From: Chloroflexota bacterium
GTDB taxonomy: Bacteria > Chloroflexota > Anaerolineae > J102
Assembly (NCBI GenBank): GCA_013152695.1
Contig: JAADFV010000445.1
Coordinates: 1 to 6,443, forward strand
DNA: 6,443 nucleotides
Direction of reading: 5' to 3'
The notes under the pieces were generated by a model. It was not told the DNA's origin and searched no databases. It worked only from the letters and a program-made list of their open reading frames with translations. Positions 1 through 3,457 of this stretch are shown in pieces (the stretch's first letter is position 1; the number at the start of each line of letters is the position of its first letter). Both the position numbers and the translations under genes were made by a program.

Positions 1-58
1 TAGGGCTACGAAACAGCGCCGGCTGAACCCGGCTTTATCGCGGTTGTGCGGTTTGTAG

Positions 59-82
59 CCCCCTTCGAGGGGGCGTTGTTTT
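59..82 (+). terminator. Weak candidate intrinsic terminator
   Basis: A short GC-rich hairpin (CCCCCT / AGGGGG around a 3-nt loop, 59-73) is followed by GTTGTTTT (75-82). It could end transcription of a gene lying before the window on the + strand. The T tract is interrupted, and the hairpin sits in a palindrome-rich region, so it may simply be one more repeat element. Confidence 0.3.
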
Positions 83-109
83 GTAGCCCGATGGCTTTCA
101 GCCTCGGGC
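75..109 (+). repeat. Diverged 35-bp direct repeat, copy 1
   Basis: This copy starts GTTGTTTTGTAGCCC and ends CAGCCTCGGGC. It matches 381-415 at 29 of 35 positions by direct comparison. Each copy contains internal AGCC/GGCT complementarity and can fold on itself. It is probably a dispersed intergenic repeat of this genome. Confidence 0.6.
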
Positions 110-201
110 GGCCGCCGGCAACTGCGAGGTCTCGCCAGCTGTAAGCCGGGCTCTACAGGCCTGCAGTCGGAGGATGGCCGGCACTGCCCTTGTCGCGGCA
201 A

Positions 202-228
202 GTTCATCGCATCACGGATGCGATGAAC
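202..228. repeat. Perfect 12-bp palindrome with 3-nt loop (hairpin family A, copy 1)
   Basis: GTTCATCGCATC and GATGCGATGAAC are exact reverse complements separated by ACG. As DNA it could form a cruciform, and as RNA a stable stem-loop. The same core (GCATC, 3-nt loop, GATGCG) recurs in degraded or variant form at 424-450 and 602-618, so this is a repeated element and not a single regulatory site. Confidence 0.75.
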
Positions 229-318
229 GCGGGTGGACATGATGAACACCTCGTTCTCAACCCATCAAATGAGGTGCACTATTCTTGCCGGGTGTCTACC
301 ACCACCAGCAGCAACAAT

Positions 319-356
319 CCTCCCCCAAAAGCGAGAGCAGCGAGCGTTGGGGGAGG
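319..356. repeat. 10-bp inverted repeat with purine-rich 18-nt loop
   Basis: CCTCCCCCAA (319-328) and TTGGGGGAGG (347-356) are perfect reverse complements around an 18-nt loop rich in GAGCG/GAGCAG. No T tract follows, so it does not look like an intrinsic terminator. It is probably another intergenic repeat type. Confidence 0.65.
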
Positions 357-380
357 CAGGGAGAGGGCAATCCTGGGGGT

Positions 381-415
381 GTTGTTATGTAGCCGTACGG
401 CTTCCAGCCTCTGGC
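381..415 (+). repeat. Diverged 35-bp direct repeat, copy 2
   Basis: This copy starts GTTGTTATGTAGCC and ends CAGCCTCTGGC, and matches 75-109 at 29 of 35 positions. In both copies a family A hairpin follows, 92 nt after copy 1 and 8 nt after copy 2. This suggests that a larger composite unit was duplicated and has since diverged. Confidence 0.6.
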
Positions 416-423
416 CTTGTGAG

Positions 424-450
424 ATTCATCCCATCACGGATGCGATGAAC
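424..450. repeat. Hairpin family A, copy 2 (imperfect)
   Basis: This is the same 27-nt element as 202-228, with the same ACG loop and an identical right arm GATGCGATGAAC. The left arm differs at two positions, leaving a C-C mismatch in mid-stem and an A-C mismatch at the base. Confidence 0.65.
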
Positions 451-473
451 ACGGAGAGGTTGCAGGCAAATTA

Positions 474-574
474 GACCTCCGGGAGGTGGCGGCAAGGATC
501 GGTGTTGAAACTGGTTCTTTTGTTAGCCAGACATTATGAAAATTGCAACGTTTCATCGCCACCTCCCGGAGGTC
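474..574. repeat. 18-bp perfect inverted repeat framing 65 bp (MITE-like or structured element)
   Basis: GACCTCCGGGAGGTGGCG (474-491) is the exact reverse complement of 557-574. Each arm contains a smaller palindrome, ACCTCC-G-GGAGGT, so the arms can fold on themselves or with each other. The 65 bp between them are less GC-rich and have no coding potential. I see no target-site duplication directly outside the arms (473 is A, 575 is G). It could be a small non-autonomous mobile element, a bipartite REP-type element or the template of a structured RNA. Confidence 0.7.
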
Positions 575-601
575 GTGCTTGCTATCGCCAGGGCGCGTTA
601 G

Positions 602-618
602 CCGCATCCACGATGCGG
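602..618. repeat. 7-bp palindrome, variant of hairpin family A
   Basis: CCGCATC and GATGCGG pair perfectly around the loop CAC. It shares the GCATC/GATGCG core with the elements at 202-228 and 424-450 but differs in the flanks and loop. Confidence 0.5.
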
Positions 619-678
619 TGCGATACAAAACACCCTTCATCTGGAGAGTACGCTCGTTAGGACTTTGCCCGATACTTG

Positions 679-696
679 TTGTAATATCAAATACAA
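679..696. promoter_or_regulatory. Rex-like operator candidate
   Basis: TTGTAATATCAAATACAA is an 18-bp imperfect palindrome with perfect outer arms TTGTA/TACAA. Its length and its TTGT...ACAA ends fit the general form of operators bound by Rex, the NADH/NAD+-sensing repressor of anaerobic energy metabolism genes. The inner positions differ from the usual TTGTGA/TCACAA or TTGTTAA/TTAACAA arms. It covers the -35 box and most of the spacer of candidate promoter P1, where a repressor would block polymerase. Confidence 0.35.
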
Positions 697-707
697 AGTA
701 ATAAGAT
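679..707 (+). promoter_or_regulatory. Candidate sigma-70 promoter P1
   Basis: TTGTAA (679-684) and TAAGAT (702-707) are separated by 17 bp, and each matches the consensus at 4 of 6 positions. It lies in the AT-rich stretch that begins after the repeat region. Transcription would start near 714 and give a leader of about 230 nt before the first gene. It overlaps the Rex-like palindrome at 679-696. It was read by eye, and such weak boxes occur by chance in AT-rich DNA. Confidence 0.35.
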
Positions 708-721
708 ATGACATAGATCAT
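708..721. promoter_or_regulatory. CRP/FNR-family-like binding site candidate
   Basis: ATGA-CATAGA-TCAT is an inverted repeat with a 6-bp spacer, the TGA-N6-TCA layout shared by many CRP/FNR-family sites. Its centre at 714.5 lies about 40 bp before the start expected from the TATAGT box at 743-748, close to the -41.5 position of class II activation. The CO sensor CooA belongs to this regulator family, but the site does not match the Rhodospirillum CooA operator closely, so no particular regulator can be named. Confidence 0.3.
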
Positions 722-742
722 GGTGCTTTAATAAGAAAGCGC

Positions 743-748
743 TATAGT
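743..748 (+). promoter_or_regulatory. Candidate -10 box of activator-dependent promoter P2
   Basis: TATAGT matches the TATAAT consensus at 5 of 6 positions. No acceptable -35 box lies 16-18 bp upstream, as would fit a promoter that needs an activator. The CRP/FNR-like palindrome at 708-721 is placed correctly for that role. The predicted start near 755 gives a leader of about 186 nt. Confidence 0.3.
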
Positions 749-787
749 TGTATTGAGGCCCACATACTTTTCATACTTTGGTTTTGA

Positions 788-840
788 GGGTGGCGATACA
801 TCCCTGCATCGCTGAACTAAACGCGCCTCCCAAAAAGCGC
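788..840 (+). promoter_or_regulatory. Leader segment with mutually exclusive stems
   Basis: GCGATACA (793-800) can pair with TGCATCGC (805-812) with one mismatch around a 4-nt loop. GGGTGGCG (788-795) can instead pair with CGCCTCCC (824-831) with one T-T mismatch. The two stems share 793-795. GCGC at 823-826 can also pair with GCGC at 837-840. Competing stems are a feature of attenuators, but no T-run or known riboswitch consensus is visible, so a function is unproven. Confidence 0.25.
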
Positions 841-927
841 ACTATGACAACCACAGTTATATACACAATTCCATATAGCTTTTAATTGGCCTACTCATTT
901 CTCCTCAACCCCATTCTATCACATCCT

Positions 928-933
928 GGGAGG
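928..933 (+). promoter_or_regulatory. Ribosome binding site of the HMA-like gene
   Basis: GGGAGG lies 7 nt before the ATG at 941. It supports this start over the internal Met11 at 971, which would cut off the first beta strand of the HMA-like fold. Confidence 0.75.
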
Positions 934-940
934 TTCCTGA

Positions 941-1333
941 ATGACCCAAGCAACGATCTCAGTTCCGGCCATGTATGGTGATCACCATGTTCTCGAAGTG
1001 AGGCGCATCTTGCTCGCTCTGCCGGGTGTGCAAGATGTCGAGGCAAGCAGTGCCTTTCACGTGGTCGAAGTGACGTACGACCCTGAAAAGCTGAGCGAAG
1101 ATGACATCCAAGCCGCACTCGGGGAATATGGCTACCTGGATGAGCTTCCTACGCCCACCGAAACCGGTGTGGCAGTCACCGAATCTGACGGGCAGGATAC
1201 TTATTTTCGCTATACCGCCGCCTATGCGCAGACAAAAGAAATGGTGGGTTTTGAACAACGTGTGACGCCCAGCGTAAGACCATTGTGGTCTTGTCCGGGA
1301 ATGGGTGTCATCAAGCCGACGGATGAAACGTAA
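941..1333 (+). CDS. Small cysteine-less HMA-like domain protein upstream of CODH/ACS
   Basis: The product is a 130-residue soluble protein without signal peptide or membrane segment. Residues 4-66 follow the pattern of heavy-metal-associated (HMA) domains: a beta strand ending in Met11, a helix (about 15-27), the LPGV turn (27-30), strands QDVEAS and VVEVTYDP (31-36, 41-48), a second helix and a GY at 64-65. HMA domains of CopZ, MerP and P-type ATPases bind metal through MxCxxC at the first loop. Here that position reads M11-Y-G-D-H-H16, so both cysteines are missing and His15/His16 lie at or beside the second site. Residues 67-130 match no domain I recognise and hold the only cysteine, in WSCPGMG (Cys118). 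The position 96 bp before acsA, on the same strand, suggests a role in metal supply, assembly or regulation of the Ni-Fe enzymes. That is inference. The fold call is moderately sure and the function unknown. Confidence 0.8.
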   Translation: MTQATISVPAMYGDHHVLEVRRILLALPGVQDVEASSAFHVVEVTYDPEKLSEDDIQAALGEYGYLDELPTPTETGVAVTESDGQDTYFRYTAAYAQTKEMVGFEQRVTPSVRPLWSCPGMGVIKPTDET

Positions 1334-1371
1334 TATCCATAGTTCTCCCGTGGCGAGCAAGAATCGAGACA

Positions 1372-1399
1372 TTCACATACCCCGCTAAGGTCTGATATT
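1372..1399 (+). promoter_or_regulatory. Weak candidate internal promoter before acsA
   Basis: TTCACA (1372-1377) and GATATT (1394-1399) are 16 bp apart and match the consensus boxes at 5 and 4 of 6 positions. They could give acsA-acsB a separate start near 1406. No terminator is visible in the 96-bp gap (1334-1429), so read-through from the HMA-like gene is also likely. Confidence 0.25.
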
Positions 1400-1418
1400 T
1401 GCCCGCCAGCACACAAAT

Positions 1419-1423
1419 GGAGG
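1419..1423 (+). promoter_or_regulatory. Ribosome binding site of acsA
   Basis: GGAGG lies 6 nt before the ATG at 1430, a strong match that fixes the start of the CODH subunit. Confidence 0.8.
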
Positions 1424-1429
1424 TATCCC

Positions 1430-3448
1430 ATGGCCAGAAGAAAAACACGGCGACCCGAAGAATACACAATTGATGAGGCCGCTCAAGAAATGCTCGCCCG
1501 GGCCGAAGAATTAGGCCTGGACACAGCTTTCACTCGTGCCGACCTGATGGTTGCTTGCAACATCGGTGGCACCGGTATGTGCTGCAAGCACTGCAGCATG
1601 GGCCCCTGCCGGCTCACAAAAGATGGACAAACAGGCGTGTGTGGGGCCACCCTAGACACCATTCAGGCTCGAAATTTTATTCGCGCCATTGCCGCCGGCG
1701 CTGCCGCCCACTCCGATCATGGTCGCGACATGGCCTTCACCCTCAAAGAAGTCGCCAACGGTGAAACCGAGGGTTACGTCATTCGCGATGTGGCAAAATT
1801 GCGAGTGACTGCCGCCCTTTACGATATTCCTATTGAAGGACGCTCCCCCAACGAAATTGCCAACGACTTGGCAGATCTCTACATTGCCCAGTTCGGTCAA
1901 CAGCGCGGCCGCGTTGTACTCACCAAACGAGCTACGGCTAAGCGCCAGAAGCTCTGGGAAGAGATGGGCGTCATGCCACGGGGCATCGATCGCGAAGTGG
2001 TCGAAGCCCTACACCGCACCCATATCGGCGACGACCAAGACCCTGTTCATATTCTGCAACACGGCATTCGCACCGCCCTTTCCGATGGTTGGGGCGGCAG
2101 TCTTATCGCTACCGATATTTCCGATATCCTCTTTGGCACTCCCGCTCCAATCTTGGGCCAGGCCAACCTGGGTGTACTCAAAGATGACATGGTCAATGTC
2201 GTCGTACACGGCCACGAGCCAACCCTGAGCGAGATGATTGTTGCCGCCTCGCAAGACCCCGAAATCATCGCCTACGCCAAGGCAGCCGGGGCCAAAGGAA
2301 TCAACCTGGCCGGTATTTGTTGTACGGCCAATGAAATCCTCATGCGCCAGGGCATTCCCGCTGCCGGCAACTTCCTGCATCAGGAGCTCTCGATCCTCAC
2401 CGGGGCGGTGGAAGCGATGGTGGTCGACGTGCAATGCATCATGCAGGCCTTGGTGAAGTTGGCCGAAAACTTCCACACCAAGATCATCACGACCTCGCCC
2501 AAAGTCAAGATCAAGGGCGCGACCCACATTGAGTTCGATGAACGTAGAGCCCTTACCGTTGCCAAAGACATCCTCAAGACGGCAATCGACAACTACAAAA
2601 ACCGAGGCGAAACCCACATTCCCGACCAGCGCGAAGACCTGGTTCCCGGCTTCTCGCATGAATACATCAGCTACATGTTGGGTGGTTCCTACCGCTCATC
2701 CTTCCGTCCCCTGAACGATGCCATCATCGCCGGACGTATTCGCGGCGTGGCGGCAATTGTCGGCTGCAACAATCCTCGTAGCAAACAGGATTACCTTCAC
2801 ACTTATATCACCCGTGAGCTCCTCAAACAAGACGTTCTTATCGTCGAAACGGGCTGCGGTGCTATTGCCAGCGCCAAATTGGGACTCATGCTGGGAGAGG
2901 CCGGTTTAGAAGAAGTCGGCCCCGGTCTACGCGAAATTTGTGAGGCCATCGGCATTCCCCCTGTCCTGCACATGGGCTCCTGCGTTGACAACAGCCGCAT
3001 CCTCACCGTCCTCACCGAAATCGTCGAAGAAGGTGGTCTCGGTGAAGATATCGACCAGGTGCCTGCCGTGGGTTTGGCTCCCGAATGGATGAGCGAAAAA
3101 GCCCTGTCCATCGGTGCCTACTGTGTTGCCTCGGGTGCCTATGTCATTTTTGGTGGTCTTTCGCCCGTCAGCGGTATGCCGGACCGTGTCGCTGACAGCG
3201 ACATTGTCTCCCGCTACATCAGCGAGGGCTGGGAAGAACTGTATGGCGGTAAGATGGAATTCATCAACGACGCCGATGAAATGATCCGCCGCACCCTCGA
3301 ACACATCGACAAAAAACGCGCCGCCCTGGGCCTGCCAGCCTACGATCCCAGCCGCTTTGGTCGCAGTGGCGACGAGCGCGTCATTCAACTCGAATCCCTA
3401 CCCCTGGCCCAACGAAAGGCCGCACTCTACGGCATGCCGGCAAAGTAG
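1430..3448 (+). CDS. acsA: Anaerobic Ni-Fe carbon monoxide dehydrogenase catalytic subunit (CODH of the CODH/ACS complex)
   Basis: This 672-residue protein is the usual length for AcsA/CooS. It interconverts CO and CO2, and in the CODH/ACS complex it sends CO through an internal tunnel to ACS. The cytoplasmic enzyme is a homodimer core. Cys43 and Cys51 fit the D-cluster shared across the dimer. Cys52, Cys55, Cys60 and Cys71 (CCKHCSMGPC...GVCGA) fit the B-cluster. The Ni-Fe-S C-cluster ligands are visible as His262 (HGHEP), Cys298 (GICCTANE), Cys336 (DVQCIM), Cys446 (VGCNN), Cys476 (TGCGAIA) and probably Cys518 (MGSCVDNS). His94 and His97 (AHSDHGRD) and Lys557 (PEWMSEKA) match the proton-transfer residues of the family. 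The B-cluster loop between Cys60 and Cys71 is about three residues shorter than I recall for Carboxydothermus CODH-II. The motifs resemble acetogen AcsA more than stand-alone CooS. acsB follows 9 nt downstream, supporting a role in the Wood-Ljungdahl complex. The symbol cooS is also used for this family. Confidence 0.97.
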   Translation: MARRKTRRPEEYTIDEAAQEMLARAEELGLDTAFTRADLMVACNIGGTGMCCKHCSMGPCRLTKDGQTGVCGATLDTIQARNFIRAIAAGAAAHSDHGRDMAFTLKEVANGETEGYVIRDVAKLRVTAALYDIPIEGRSPNEIANDLADLYIAQFGQQRGRVVLTKRATAKRQKLWEEMGVMPRGIDREVVEALHRTHIGDDQDPVHILQHGIRTALSDGWGGSLIATDISDILFGTPAPILGQANLGVLKDDMVNVVVHGHEPTLSEMIVAASQDPEIIAYAKAAGAKGINLAGICCTANEILMRQGIPAAGNFLHQELSILTGAVEAMVVDVQCIMQALVKLAENFHTKIITTSPKVKIKGATHIEFDERRALTVAKDILKTAIDNYKNRGETHIPDQREDLVPGFSHEYISYMLGGSYRSSFRPLNDAIIAGRIRGVAAIVGCNNPRSKQDYLHTYITRELLKQDVLIVETGCGAIASAKLGLMLGEAGLEEVGPGLREICEAIGIPPVLHMGSCVDNSRILTVLTEIVEEGGLGEDIDQVPAVGLAPEWMSEKALSIGAYCVASGAYVIFGGLSPVSGMPDRVADSDIVSRYISEGWEELYGGKMEFINDADEMIRRTLEHIDKKRAALGLPAYDPSRFGRSGDERVIQLESLPLAQRKAALYGMPAK

Positions 3449-3452
3449 GAGG
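3448..3452 (+). promoter_or_regulatory. Ribosome binding site of acsB, abutting the acsA stop
   Basis: GGAGG begins on the last base of the acsA stop codon TAG and lies 5 nt before the acsB ATG at 3458. Ribosomes ending acsA would uncover or directly reuse this site, which favours coupled, near-equal synthesis of the two subunits. Confidence 0.8.
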
Positions 3453-3457
3453 AAGCC

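Larger units (their letters stand above)
1..640. other. Gene-free, palindrome-rich intergenic region
   Basis: I see no credible gene in this stretch. The open frames in it are short, overlap one another, run through palindromes and resemble no protein family I know. It holds at least five perfect or near-perfect inverted repeats, a diverged 35-bp direct repeat and an inverted copy of the GGGCTAC motif (3-15 against 78-90, one mismatch: GGGCTACGAAACA and the complement of TGTTTTGTAGCCC). The composition is GC-rich and changes to AT-rich at about 640, where the control region of the operon seems to start. The pattern resembles REP/BIME-type or MITE-derived intergenic DNA. What lies upstream of position 1 is unknown. 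Confidence 0.7.

Noticed and set aside
190..474. Two overlapping open frames (190-474 and 233-448) as small genes
   Set aside because: They run through palindromic repeats and lack a good ribosome binding site. Their translations are Pro/Arg/Ser-rich with no recognisable family. A second frame is open over the same DNA, as expected by chance.
202..618. CRISPR array suggested by the recurring GATGCG hairpins
   Set aside because: Only three diverged copies exist, the spacing is irregular (about 196 and 168 nt between units), and there are no uniform spacers or cas genes.
434..721. Minus-strand frame of 95 codons in the repeat and promoter region
   Set aside because: It spans the inverted repeat element and the AT-rich control region, resembles no protein and has no ribosome binding site I can see.
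763..779. Tandem CATACTTT repeat (763-770, 772-779) as a regulator binding site
   Set aside because: Two 8-bp copies one base apart in AT-rich DNA can arise by chance, and I know no regulator with this motif.
2009..2659. Long minus-strand frame (216 codons) inside acsA
   Set aside because: It is antisense to conserved CODH sequence including C-cluster ligands. Such frames arise from the codon bias of the real gene, and the translation is Val/Gly/Asp-rich without family features.
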